Source: an uncultured Pelagibacteraceae bacterium (GTDB taxonomy: Bacteria > Pseudomonadota > Alphaproteobacteria > Pelagibacterales > Pelagibacteraceae). Taken from it: a stretch of 64,000 nt of DNA. The position numbers and the translations under genes are program-made. The notes under the pieces were generated by a model. It was not told the origin of the DNA. It made no database searches and was given only the letters and a program-made list of their open reading frames with translations. This document shows, one piece after another, positions 8,824 to 17,681 of the stretch; the stretch's first letter is position 1, and each line of letters starts with the position of its first letter. The DNA lies in assembly GCA_902606645.1 (NCBI GenBank), contig CACLHJ010000001.1, positions 33,014 through 97,013 of the forward strand, read 5' to 3'.

Positions 8824-8842
8824 ACAACCCTAAGTTGGTTGT
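8824..8842. promoter_or_regulatory. Second candidate operator: ACAACC-N7-GGTTGT
   Basis: A second perfect 6-bp inverted repeat lies in the same divergent spacer, 17 bases from the first and 33 bases before the regulator start. It could be an autoregulatory site for the GAF/Fis protein or part of its promoter region. The two repeats have unlike sequences, so they may not bind the same protein. Confidence 0.35.
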
Positions 8843-8875
8843 TCTATTGTTTATTTATATTATTCTTATCAATAT

Positions 8876-9961
8876 ATGGATTTAATACCTCAAAACCAAG
8901 AAATTAAAAATATCCTTGAGAAAAGAGGAATGATCTCCCAAAAAATCAGCAATGAAATTTCTGAAAGTTGGACAAGATGTGTGAATAATGGACTAGATCC
9001 TTTTAAAGATCCAAAGCAAAGTATTATTTCTTCAATAGAACTTAAAAAGATCAAAGAAAAAAACGAGAGTATAAGAAAATTAATTATTCCAGAATTGGAA
9101 CTTTTATATTCTCAAATTGCTGGAACTAATTTCATGGTAGCATACTCAGATGAAAATGGATTAGTACTTGATACCATTTATGATAAAACTTGTCTTCAAA
9201 CAGATGTTGGCAAAACAGTTTTGCCTGGATCCATTTGGGCTGAAAATGTTTGTGGCACTAATGGTTTAGGATTGTCAGTTGAATTAAAAAAACCAACTAT
9301 TGTTTCTGGTAAAGAGCATTTCTTTATTGCCCACGAAAATATTTCATGTTTTGCAAGCCCGATTATTAACTACGATGGTAAAACAATTGGTATCATTGAT
9401 GCTTCTACTGACTCTATGTCAAGAGAGCAACATACTTTGGCGCTAGTAAAACTTGCAACCCGAAGTATTGAAACAAAATTATTTATTAGAAAATTTAATA
9501 ATGAATTAATTTTGTCTTTCCATCCAAGATTAGAATACTTATCAACCACAAGTGTAGGATTATTGGCAATCAATGGAGATGGTGTAATCGTTGGAGCAAA
9601 TCAAAATGCAAAAATTATGCTTAATGGTTTAGTAGATTTAAAAAATGAAAGCTTTAATAAGATCTTCACAAATTCTTTTTCCTCTATTGCTTCAGACTTA
9701 TTAAACAATAAAACTTTAAAGATAACTGATCACTTAGGTTCGTCTGTTTTTGTAACAAAAAGCCAAAACTTTAAAGAAAATAAACTTATAGCTAATAATA
9801 GTTCAGAAAAAATTTACGCTTGTAAAAAATGTAATGATACAAAAATTCGAAGAGAAAGATGTAAACTAATTAGATCAACTTATTTAGAATCAAAGAATAT
9901 AATGGCTGTCTCTAGAAAATTAGGAGTTTCGAGAACAACTGTTTATAAACATCTTAATTAA
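8876..9961 (+). CDS. GAF-domain Fis-type transcriptional regulator lacking AAA+ (AcoR N-terminal type)
   Basis: Regulator of 361 residues. The N-terminal two-thirds resembles the sensor part of AcoR-type activators: a helical start with SWTRCVNNGLDP, then a GAF domain (about 60-190, with VCGTNGLG) and a PAS-like part (about 205-290). The C-terminus is a Fis-type helix-turn-helix ending VSRTTVYKHLN. The sigma-54 AAA+ ATPase that normally sits between these is absent. Three cysteines (C316, C319, C329) precede the HTH. Divergent from the alcohol dehydrogenase/ABC operon, it is the likely regulator of that operon. Confidence 0.82.
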   Translation: MDLIPQNQEIKNILEKRGMISQKISNEISESWTRCVNNGLDPFKDPKQSIISSIELKKIKEKNESIRKLIIPELELLYSQIAGTNFMVAYSDENGLVLDTIYDKTCLQTDVGKTVLPGSIWAENVCGTNGLGLSVELKKPTIVSGKEHFFIAHENISCFASPIINYDGKTIGIIDASTDSMSREQHTLALVKLATRSIETKLFIRKFNNELILSFHPRLEYLSTTSVGLLAINGDGVIVGANQNAKIMLNGLVDLKNESFNKIFTNSFSSIASDLLNNKTLKITDHLGSSVFVTKSQNFKENKLIANNSSEKIYACKKCNDTKIRRERCKLIRSTYLESKNIMAVSRKLGVSRTTVYKHLN

Positions 9962-9967
9962 ATAAAT

Positions 9968-11179
9968 TTATTTATTTTTAACCAAAAAATAAAAATAAGA
10001 CGAGAGAGAAGTAAGAAGAACAAAAATCATCGCAAATTTAAAAGAATTTGTTTCAGAAAAATTTAAACCAATTCCTAGGTCAATAATCACTCCAATTATC
10101 CATTGTAACGAAAATGCTCCTATAAATATTAATAAATTAAAAGATGTTAAGGCTTTTCCAGCATTAGATAATGAAAAAGCCATGCCAACCGCAGGCTGAG
10201 TTAAAGATAAAAATATTGAACTAACTATAAATATTGCCCAATGAATTGCTCCAGCGTTTGGACCTAAATAAATAATTATTGATAATACTATTAAATTTAT
10301 TGGAGCACCAAATCTTAATAATTTTACAGCATCACTTACACTTTTTGAAAACCTTGGAACAAAATAGCCCCAACTTAAGAAAGAGAAAAGCATACAAAAA
10401 TAAATTAGAAAAAGACCTTGGGCACTTTCTTCTGGAGTGTATCCAGAAACTCTTACCATCCATGGGCCAGCCCACAATGTTTGGATAGCAAATAATCCCC
10501 CATAATTAAAAAAGCCCATTGGAACCAAACTTTTAAATAAGGGATTTTTCCAAACAGTGCTTAATTTTGAGTCGCCGGAGTCTTCACTAGAAATTCTATC
10601 TGAATCCCACTTAGGAATAAATATAATGATTAAAACTATGCTTAAAAAAGTTAAAACAGCTAAATACATAAATATATCTCTCCATCCAATTATTGGTAAA
10701 AAATATTGAACTGGCAAACTAGAGGATAACATTCCGATTGCTCCTACCATTAACATCCAAGAATTAGCTCGTTGTTGAGTTTGATCCTGATACCAAATTC
10801 TATATGCAGTCAATGGTCCCATCAAACATGCACCCACTCCAACACCAATTAAAATTCTCGAAACGAGAAGCATTGTTAAATTTTGTGCTGAGGCGAATAA
10901 AATTAATCCAATAATTGTTAAAGATAAAAAATAAGAAACAATTTTCTTTGGTCCTTTTGAGTCTAATAAATAACCAAGTGGAATTTGAACGCTCGCAAAT
11001 CCTAAAAAATATCCGCCTCCTAAAAGACCAAGTTCTCCAGCTGTTAGATTAAATTCATTAACTAGCTCTGGTGAAATAGTTGCAGTAATTGCTCTTAGAA
11101 GATTTGAAATGAAATATCCTAAAGCAAAAACTAAAAATATCGTGATAGCCTTTGATTTGGCTAAAACAGGTTTGTTCAT
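9968..11179 (-). CDS. MFS transporter
   Basis: Major facilitator protein, 403 residues, about twelve hydrophobic segments. The family A-motif between helices 2 and 3 is visible as GYLLDSKGPKKI, and the central loop carries acidic and serine-rich residues (SSEDSGDS). It ends convergently 6 bases from the regulator. Upstream, 9 bases away, is a D-2-hydroxyacid dehydrogenase, so an organic or hydroxy acid is a reasonable substrate guess, but direction and ligand cannot be read from the sequence. Confidence 0.85.
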   Translation of the reverse strand: MNKPVLAKSKAITIFLVFALGYFISNLLRAITATISPELVNEFNLTAGELGLLGGGYFLGFASVQIPLGYLLDSKGPKKIVSYFLSLTIIGLILFASAQNLTMLLVSRILIGVGVGACLMGPLTAYRIWYQDQTQQRANSWMLMVGAIGMLSSSLPVQYFLPIIGWRDIFMYLAVLTFLSIVLIIIFIPKWDSDRISSEDSGDSKLSTVWKNPLFKSLVPMGFFNYGGLFAIQTLWAGPWMVRVSGYTPEESAQGLFLIYFCMLFSFLSWGYFVPRFSKSVSDAVKLLRFGAPINLIVLSIIIYLGPNAGAIHWAIFIVSSIFLSLTQPAVGMAFSLSNAGKALTSFNLLIFIGAFSLQWIIGVIIDLGIGLNFSETNSFKFAMIFVLLTSLSSYFYFLVKNK

Positions 11180-11188
11180 GAATTATGA

Positions 11189-12142
11189 TTAATTTACTTT
11201 ATTCTTACAACTGCCCGTTTTAAAAAATTCATCAATATTATCTATTGCTAAATTAGCCATTGCTGTTCGGGTTTCTTTGGTAGCACTACCTAAATGTGGA
11301 AGGATAAACGCGCTTTTGTGTTTAAGATATCCAGGATTTAAATTTGGCTCATTCTTATAAACATCCAATCCTACAGCATAAACTTTTCTTCGTTCAAGAG
11401 CATCTATCAAAGCTTCATCTTCAATAATATCTCCTCTTGCAACGTTTGTTACAATTGCTCCTTTAGGTAAATATTCAATTGTGTCTTTATTAATCATATC
11501 GACTGTTTCTTTTGAAGCTGGACAACAAACAGACAATACATCTGATACTGAAAGTAAGTCTTTTAAATTATCATGGTATGTTGCTCCGTCTTCTTTATCT
11601 TCACTTAGCTTAGATCTATTATGATAATGAATTATCATCCCTAAAGATTTACAAACTTTTGCAATTTTTTGTCCAATTCTTCCCATACCAAGTATTCCAA
11701 GTCTGGCGCCTGTTAATTGCTTGCCAATTAAATAATCTGCTGACCACTTCCAGCCACCTACTTTTGCACTTTCTATTCCTTCAGCGGCACGTCTACATGC
11801 ACCCAAAATCAATAATACTCCTATCTCAGCTGTTGCATCAGTCAAAACATCTGGAGTATTGGTAACTGCAATACCTTTTTTCTTTGCTGCTTCTAAATCT
11901 ATGTTTCCAAATCCAACAGCAAAATTAGAAATAATTTTTATCGAGTCTGGAAGTTGATTTATTGTTTCAGCATCTAATTTATCAGTTAAAGAAGATAATA
12001 TCCCATCTTGCCCAGCACTTAACTCAATTAATTTTTTTTGAGAATATAATTCATCGTTTAAATTAAAATTTGCTTCAAATGTTTCTTTAGCTTTATCCTC
12101 ACAAGATCTTAATAATCTCCTAGTGATCAGGATTTTTTTCAT
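11189..12142 (-). CDS. D-2-hydroxyacid dehydrogenase (glyoxylate/hydroxypyruvate reductase type)
   Basis: NAD(P)-dependent interconversion of a 2-keto acid and its D-hydroxy acid, 317 residues, full length. The nucleotide fold has LGMGRIG at 151-157. The catalytic trio is R236 (VARGD), E265 and H283 (LPHLGSA). This arrangement matches GyaR/GhrB-like enzymes. It sits in a run with a GlcD-like FAD oxidase, an aminotransferase and two L-hydroxyacid dehydrogenases, suggesting turnover of glyoxylate- or pyruvate-like acids. The exact substrate is not determinable. Confidence 0.9.
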   Translation of the reverse strand: MKKILITRRLLRSCEDKAKETFEANFNLNDELYSQKKLIELSAGQDGILSSLTDKLDAETINQLPDSIKIISNFAVGFGNIDLEAAKKKGIAVTNTPDVLTDATAEIGVLLILGACRRAAEGIESAKVGGWKWSADYLIGKQLTGARLGILGMGRIGQKIAKVCKSLGMIIHYHNRSKLSEDKEDGATYHDNLKDLLSVSDVLSVCCPASKETVDMINKDTIEYLPKGAIVTNVARGDIIEDEALIDALERRKVYAVGLDVYKNEPNLNPGYLKHKSAFILPHLGSATKETRTAMANLAIDNIDEFFKTGSCKNKVN

Positions 12143-12150
12143 ATTTAAGA

Positions 12151-13524
12151 TTAGTTTAGATCGAAAATTTTTCCAGGATTCATTATATTATTTGGATCCA
12201 ATGTTCTTTTAATTGATTTCATTACTGGAATACTATCGGGATGTTGCTCTAGTAAATACTCTTTCTTATGGAGACCTACACCATGTTCACCTGTAATAGT
12301 TCCCTCAAGCTCTAAAGCTTTTCTAATTAACGAGCTATTAAAAGCTCTAAGTTGTTTATACATTTCTTTTTTTGCAGGATCGTAAGGTAGAACGACATGG
12401 AAATTTCCATCGCCCATGTGGCCTACCATTGGAGCCCTAACTCCAAATTCTTTTGCTTTTTCTTCTGCAAATTTTACACACTCTGTAATCTTTGAAATTG
12501 GAACACATACATCAGTTGAATAAACTCTTCCGTTATCATTTAAAGCCTTAACAGAATAATATACGTCCCATCTTGCTTGCCAAAGTTTATTTCTATCTTC
12601 TAAATCTTTAGCCCACTTAAAAGAACTACCTTTGTTATCTTTTGATAATTCTTCTACAATTTCAATATTCTCTTTATTAGAAGACTCTGATCCATGAAAT
12701 TCAAAAAATAAAGTTGGCACTGCCTCAATATCTTTTAATTTTGAATAATTAATACTAATACCCATTTGATCTGCATTTAACATTTCAATCCTTGCAATTG
12801 GAACACCGTACTGAATAACCTGTTGAGCTGTCATTACTGCATCCTCCAAAGAAGGAAAATGACAAACTGCACTCATGATACTTTCTGGTATTGGAGATAA
12901 TCTTAAATGAACTTCTGTAATAATACCTAGAGTTCCTTCTGATCCAATAAATAGATTAGTTAAATTATAACCTGCTGACGTTTTTTTAGTTCTACCACCT
13001 GTATTAATGATATCACCATTTGGTAAAACTACCGTTAGACCTGAAATAACTGTCTTCATAGTTCCATATTTTACAGCCATTGTTCCTGATGCTGAGGTTG
13101 AGGCCATACCACCTAAAGCTGCGTTTGCTCCAGGATCAATTGGGAAAAAAACTCCATCTTCTCTCAAATACTCGTTTAATTGTTCTTTTGTTACACAAGC
13201 TTGAACTCTACAATCAAAATCTTCGGCATTAACATTTAAAATTTTATTCATTTTTTCCAAACATATAGTTATGCCATCTTCATTTCCTACAACATTCCCC
13301 TCTAAAGATGTTCCAGTACCATACGGAACTACTGGTATTTTATGTTCGTTACAAAGTTTTAATATTTTTGAAACTTCTTCATTGGTTTCAGGAAAAACTA
13401 CTGCTTTTGATAAGATTGGATCATAAGTATCCTCTCCTCTTGCATAATTTCCACGAGCAGACTCTGATGTTGAATATCTACTGTTTAAAAGATTTTTTAA
13501 TTCTATCTCAACTTGCTGGTTCAT
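12151..13524 (-). CDS. FAD-binding oxidase, GlcD / D-lactate dehydrogenase type
   Basis: Flavoprotein of 457 residues that oxidises a D-2-hydroxy acid. The PCMH-type FAD domain shows PYGTGTSLEGNV and GSEGTLGIITEV, and the C-terminal FAD-oxidase domain ends with TGEHGVGLHKKEYL and a DPNNIMNPGKIFD tail, all standard for GlcD/Dld. No glcE or glcF partner is adjacent, so it may be a single-chain D-lactate dehydrogenase instead of the three-part glycolate oxidase. Lies 8 bases upstream of the hydroxyacid dehydrogenase gene. Confidence 0.9.
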   Translation of the reverse strand: MNQQVEIELKNLLNSRYSTSESARGNYARGEDTYDPILSKAVVFPETNEEVSKILKLCNEHKIPVVPYGTGTSLEGNVVGNEDGITICLEKMNKILNVNAEDFDCRVQACVTKEQLNEYLREDGVFFPIDPGANAALGGMASTSASGTMAVKYGTMKTVISGLTVVLPNGDIINTGGRTKKTSAGYNLTNLFIGSEGTLGIITEVHLRLSPIPESIMSAVCHFPSLEDAVMTAQQVIQYGVPIARIEMLNADQMGISINYSKLKDIEAVPTLFFEFHGSESSNKENIEIVEELSKDNKGSSFKWAKDLEDRNKLWQARWDVYYSVKALNDNGRVYSTDVCVPISKITECVKFAEEKAKEFGVRAPMVGHMGDGNFHVVLPYDPAKKEMYKQLRAFNSSLIRKALELEGTITGEHGVGLHKKEYLLEQHPDSIPVMKSIKRTLDPNNIMNPGKIFDLN

Positions 13525-13569
13525 AATTCTAAATATTAATATTAATAAAAAAAAATATAAAAATACAGC

Positions 13570-14736
13570 TTATTTAGAAAGCATCTTACCTATATTTTCC
13601 AATGCCTGCTGTATGTTATCTCTAGATGCGGCGAAACTAAATCTCACATAATCTTGGCAAGTTTTACCAAATGCTGTTCCAGGAACAATTGCAACTCCAG
13701 CTTCATGCATAGCCTTTTTACAAAATTCAGAACCATTCATGCCTGTACCTATTACTTTTGGGAAAGCATAAAAAGCACCGCCGGGTAAACTACATTCAAT
13801 TCCAGGCAAATCATTTAATCCTTTATGAATTAAATTTCTTCTCAATGTAAATTTATCTAGCATGTCTTTGATTGAGTCATCTGGACCATCTAAAGCTGCT
13901 ATACCTGCAAATTGTGCAGCTGCATTGACACAAGATACACTATTTATTAATAATTTATTAACATGTGGAATCATTTCTTCAGGCCAATAACTCCATCCCA
14001 GTCTCCAACCAGTCATTGAGTAAGCTTTGCTCCATCCCTCTAAAACTATTAGCCTATCCTTTAGAGCTTCATAATGAAAAAATGATGGCATTTCTTTGTA
14101 ATCAAAAATTTGTCTACTATAAATTTCATCACTTAAAATAGTAACATGTGGATGTTTTTCTAATTCTTTTGCAAAATAATCTATTACAGGTTTTTCAACA
14201 AAACTACCTGTTGGATTGTTTGGGTTAATTAAAATTAACAACCTAGTTTTATCAGTAATTAAGGATAATATTTTATCTGGATCAAATTTAAGATCTTTAT
14301 CTTCAGTAAGATCATAAGGTACAGATGTTGAACCGGTATAATTTATCATTGATTCATAAATCGGGAATGCAGGTGTAGGATGAATTATTTCAGCTCCTGG
14401 CTCACCAAAACATTGAATGGCATAACTCATTGTAGGCTTTCCACCAGGCATAATTAAAATTCTTTCAGCATTAATATTGGCGTTATACTGTTTTTTAATC
14501 CACCTCGTTACAGCTTCTCTACATTCTGGAATTCCGTTCGACATTACATATCCATGGTGTCCATCATCTAAAGCTTTTTTTGCAGCTTCAACCACGTGCT
14601 TAGGTGTTTTAAAATCTGGCTGACCTAACCCTAAATGAATCATTGGATGGCCTTTCGCTTCTAATGCTTTAGCTTCTGCTAATACACTGAATGCAGATTC
14701 TGTTCCTAAATTATTTAAGTTTTTTGCAAGTTTCAT
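13570..14736 (-). CDS. PLP-dependent class I aminotransferase
   Basis: Fold type I aminotransferase, 388 residues, complete. The pyridoxal lysine is in EGWSKAYSMTGWRLGW; NPNNPTG and SDEIYS are the conserved cofactor-side motifs, and the C-terminal arginine lies in DYVRFSFA. It transfers amino groups between an amino acid and a keto acid, most likely of the aspartate/alanine group. Its location in the hydroxyacid block suggests a keto-acid product (glyoxylate or pyruvate) is being aminated, which is inference. Confidence 0.9.
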   Translation of the reverse strand: MKLAKNLNNLGTESAFSVLAEAKALEAKGHPMIHLGLGQPDFKTPKHVVEAAKKALDDGHHGYVMSNGIPECREAVTRWIKKQYNANINAERILIMPGGKPTMSYAIQCFGEPGAEIIHPTPAFPIYESMINYTGSTSVPYDLTEDKDLKFDPDKILSLITDKTRLLILINPNNPTGSFVEKPVIDYFAKELEKHPHVTILSDEIYSRQIFDYKEMPSFFHYEALKDRLIVLEGWSKAYSMTGWRLGWSYWPEEMIPHVNKLLINSVSCVNAAAQFAGIAALDGPDDSIKDMLDKFTLRRNLIHKGLNDLPGIECSLPGGAFYAFPKVIGTGMNGSEFCKKAMHEAGVAIVPGTAFGKTCQDYVRFSFAASRDNIQQALENIGKMLSK

Positions 14737-14842
14737 AATTATAAAAAATGAAAACCTAGACGAAAAGTAGACTAATGTCTATTCATGATTTTTAAATAAC
14801 CTGTTTTAGGTTTTTACAATAATCCTAACAATTACTTATTGA

Positions 14843-15994
14843 TTAGTTACGGTAGATTATTTTTGACGCATCTAAGTCTTCAATTTTTTTGCATCCCATC
14901 AAAATCATATTTCTTCTGATTTCTTTTTGCATATTATCTAATAATCTTTCAACTCCTTTTTGACCTCCAGCTCCTAAGCTAAAAAGAAATGCTTTACCAA
15001 AACTACAAGCAGTTGCTCCTGCAGCTAGAGCTTTAAGAACATGCGTTCCTCTTCTAATACCACCATCAAGTATAATTTCTAACTTATCACCAACTGCATC
15101 TGAAATAGCTTTCACTTGATCGAAAGGAGATCTTGAACCATCTAATTGTCTTCCTCCATGATTGGAAATCATTATCGCAGTGCATCCAATATCAATTGCT
15201 CTTTTAGCATCTTCAACTGACATCACTCCTTTCAATGCAAAAGGACCGTTCCATCTCTTAATGCAGTACTCTGCATCTTTCCAATTCATTTTAGGATCAT
15301 ATTGTTCATTAATATAATCTATAACTGACTTCGCAATGTTAGTTCCTTTGTCAGTTTTGTGTTTAATGTTAGCTAGCTCAAATTTTTTATTTGTTAAATA
15401 TTTAAAAACCCATTCTGGACGCATCGCAAAACTTAATAAACTTTCCAGGGTTAATTTGGGAGGAGTGGTAAACCCAGTTCTATGATCTCTTTCTCTGTTT
15501 CCAGCAACAAGAGTATCCACAGTCAAGCAAAGCCCATCAAAATTTGCTCTTCGACATCTATCAATTAAATCGTCAGTAATAGATTGATCTTTATGAACAT
15601 ATAGTTGAAAAAGTTTTGGACCACTTGAGATATTGGCTATTTCTTCAATTGAAAATGATGCCATTGTAGACATGCTATACATCGTTCCAAATTTTTCAGC
15701 AGCTCTTGCTGAAGCTTTGTCTCCTTCAGGAGTGTACAAACTTTGCATTGCTGTCGGTGACAAGAAAAGAGGCATATCAATTTTTCTACCAAATACTGTT
15801 GTAGATAAATCAGGCTCTCCAACACTTGCTAATATGTTTGGAACAAGATCACAATCATTGAAAGCATTTGTGTTTCTATTGAGAGTAACTTCATCGTCTG
15901 CACCACCATCAATGTAATGAAAGATAGGAGATGGTAATTTTTTTTTTGCTAATTTTCTAAAGTCTTCAAAATTATAACAATCATTTATGTTCAT
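14843..15994 (-). CDS. lldD: FMN-dependent alpha-hydroxyacid dehydrogenase (LldD type), copy 2
   Basis: Flavoprotein of the L-lactate dehydrogenase/glycolate oxidase family, 383 residues, which oxidises an L-2-hydroxy acid to a keto acid. The active-site region SNHGGRQLDGSRSPFDQ holds the catalytic histidine and substrate arginine, and the N-terminal FHYIDGGADDE is family-typical. It is a tandem paralogue of the next gene, 5 bases away and the same length, clearly related along the whole length. Likely co-transcribed. Confidence 0.9.
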   Translation of the reverse strand: MNINDCYNFEDFRKLAKKKLPSPIFHYIDGGADDEVTLNRNTNAFNDCDLVPNILASVGEPDLSTTVFGRKIDMPLFLSPTAMQSLYTPEGDKASARAAEKFGTMYSMSTMASFSIEEIANISSGPKLFQLYVHKDQSITDDLIDRCRRANFDGLCLTVDTLVAGNRERDHRTGFTTPPKLTLESLLSFAMRPEWVFKYLTNKKFELANIKHKTDKGTNIAKSVIDYINEQYDPKMNWKDAEYCIKRWNGPFALKGVMSVEDAKRAIDIGCTAIMISNHGGRQLDGSRSPFDQVKAISDAVGDKLEIILDGGIRRGTHVLKALAAGATACSFGKAFLFSLGAGGQKGVERLLDNMQKEIRRNMILMGCKKIEDLDASKIIYRN

Positions 15995-15999
15995 GATTA

Positions 16000-17151
16000 C
16001 TATGTTCTAAATCTTAAATTACTTCTATTTAGATCACTTATTTTGGTGCAACCCATTAACTTCATATCTCTAACTAATTCAGACTTATACTTTTCTAAAG
16101 CTCTTTCAACACCTGCTTGTCCAGCTGCTGCTAAGGCGTATAAGTACAATCTTCCACCAGAACATGCCTTTGCACCTAATGATAATGCTTTAAGCATGTG
16201 AGTTCCTCTGTGAATTCCACCCTCACAGATTACATCCAGTTTGTCACCAACAGCATCAACAATTTCAGCAAGTTGATCAAAAGGTGATCTTGATCCATCA
16301 AGTTGTCTTCCACCATGGTTTGAAACCATTATTCCTGTACATCCAATATCTACTGCTCTTTTAGCATCTTCAACACTCATCACTCCTTTTAAAGCAAAAT
16401 GACCTCCCCACTTAGAGCAAAGTTGTTCAGCATCTTTCCAATTCATTGACTGATCCAGCATTGTAGAAAAATAATTTCCAATTGAAGAGTTGGTGCTCGT
16501 ACCTTCTTTTACAAAATCTTGAAGATGAGGTAGTTCAAACTTACCTTTTGTTAAGTAATTTATTCCCCACATTGGCTTTGTTGCAAAACTAAATAAACTT
16601 GAGAGTGTTAGTTTAGGTGGTGACGTAAACCCAGTTCTCAAATCTCTTTCTCTATTTCCTCCAGTTATTGTATCAACTGTTAAAGCCATAACGTCAAACT
16701 TAGCAGCTTTCGCTCTTTCTAAACAAGAGTCGTTGAGTCCTCTATCTTTATGAAAATAAAACTGAAACATTTTTGGTGTATCAACAAGTGAGGAAATTTC
16801 CTCTACACTCACTGTGGCTAAAGCAGATACCCCAAACATGGTATTATATTTCTTAGCAGCTTTGCCTACAGCTCTTTCCCCATCGTAATGAAACAATCTC
16901 TGTAAAGCAGTAGGTGATAAATAAAAAGGTAAATCTAATTTTTTTCCAAATATTGTTGTAGATAAATCTACATTCTCTACACCTCTTAAAACATTTGGCA
17001 CCAAATCAACATCATCAAATGCACTCGTATTTCTTGCATATGTAACTTCATCATCTGCAGCACCATCAATGTAGTGAAAAATTGGAGAAGGTAACTTTTT
17101 TTGCGCTAGTTTTCTAAAATCAGCAAAATTATGACAATCTTTTAAATTCAT
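16000..17151 (-). CDS. lldD: FMN-dependent alpha-hydroxyacid dehydrogenase (LldD type), copy 1
   Basis: Same family and length (383 residues) as the adjacent downstream copy. The motifs SNHGGRQLDGSRSPFDQL and FHYIDGAADDEV match. Substrate-side differences from the copy are visible, for example LQRLFHYDGERA here against MQSLYTPEGDKA in the other, suggesting different side-chain preferences. It starts 8 bases after the PagL-like gene, so the run from ccmC to here could be one transcript. Confidence 0.9.
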   Translation of the reverse strand: MNLKDCHNFADFRKLAQKKLPSPIFHYIDGAADDEVTYARNTSAFDDVDLVPNVLRGVENVDLSTTIFGKKLDLPFYLSPTALQRLFHYDGERAVGKAAKKYNTMFGVSALATVSVEEISSLVDTPKMFQFYFHKDRGLNDSCLERAKAAKFDVMALTVDTITGGNRERDLRTGFTSPPKLTLSSLFSFATKPMWGINYLTKGKFELPHLQDFVKEGTSTNSSIGNYFSTMLDQSMNWKDAEQLCSKWGGHFALKGVMSVEDAKRAVDIGCTGIMVSNHGGRQLDGSRSPFDQLAEIVDAVGDKLDVICEGGIHRGTHMLKALSLGAKACSGGRLYLYALAAAGQAGVERALEKYKSELVRDMKLMGCTKISDLNRSNLRFRT

Positions 17152-17159
17152 AAGTTTTA

Positions 17160-17672
17160 TTAGAAGTTTTTTAAGAAATTAAACATATAACTATTTGCCC
17201 CAGGATTTTTGTCTCCTAAACTTGCATTAGATATGTGATTATAAGAGAAGCCTAATTCGCTTGTTTTTGATAAATTAAGTGAAAATTGTAATTCACTCTT
17301 AAATTCAATTAGATGACCCAAATCTTTACCATCTCCCTCATGATATAATCCTGGTGTAAAACTCGGTGTAAAATTTAATGCTCCAATTTTATATTGAGCT
17401 TGAACGCCTGTATAAACATAACCTGCATTATCAGCTGTTATCAGTGCTCCAGTAACAGGTGAAAGATTTCCTAAAAATGTATCACGATTTAAATTCTCAT
17501 TTTGATGTTGAAATCCAATTAAAGTTGATTTTTTTCCATCATCACTAAAGTCAAACATGCCAGTATAAACATTAAATTCTGTATATTGATTTTTTATTTC
17601 TAATTCTTCAGCAAAAACTGCAAACGAAAAAGAAATCATAAAAAAAATTGAAAAAAAATTTTTTAAATTCAT
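17160..17672 (-). CDS. PagL-like lipid A 3-O-deacylase / acyloxyacyl hydrolase family
   Basis: Outer-membrane beta-barrel-like protein, 170 residues. It has a signal peptide (about 1-21, ending VFA) and alternating amphipathic strands. The C-terminal strand carries NHISNASLGDKNPGANS, the signature of the PagL family: H146 and S148 match the catalytic His and Ser. The glutamate of the triad, 14 residues after the His, is N160 here. The C-terminal aromatic residue (F170) fits outer-membrane insertion. It might still deacylate lipid A, or be a relative with another role. Confidence 0.72.
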   Translation of the reverse strand: MNLKNFFSIFFMISFSFAVFAEELEIKNQYTEFNVYTGMFDFSDDGKKSTLIGFQHQNENLNRDTFLGNLSPVTGALITADNAGYVYTGVQAQYKIGALNFTPSFTPGLYHEGDGKDLGHLIEFKSELQFSLNLSKTSELGFSYNHISNASLGDKNPGANSYMFNFLKNF

Positions 17673-17681
17673 AGCTAATAA

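Noticed and set aside
8820..8875. Sigma-54 promoter for the alcohol dehydrogenase/regulator spacer
   Set aside because: No GG-N10-GC pair at the right spacing, and the regulator lacks the AAA+ domain that would need one.
14737..14842. Glycine or SAM riboswitch near the hydroxyacid genes
   Set aside because: The 106-base gap shows no recognisable conserved core, only AT-rich sequence.
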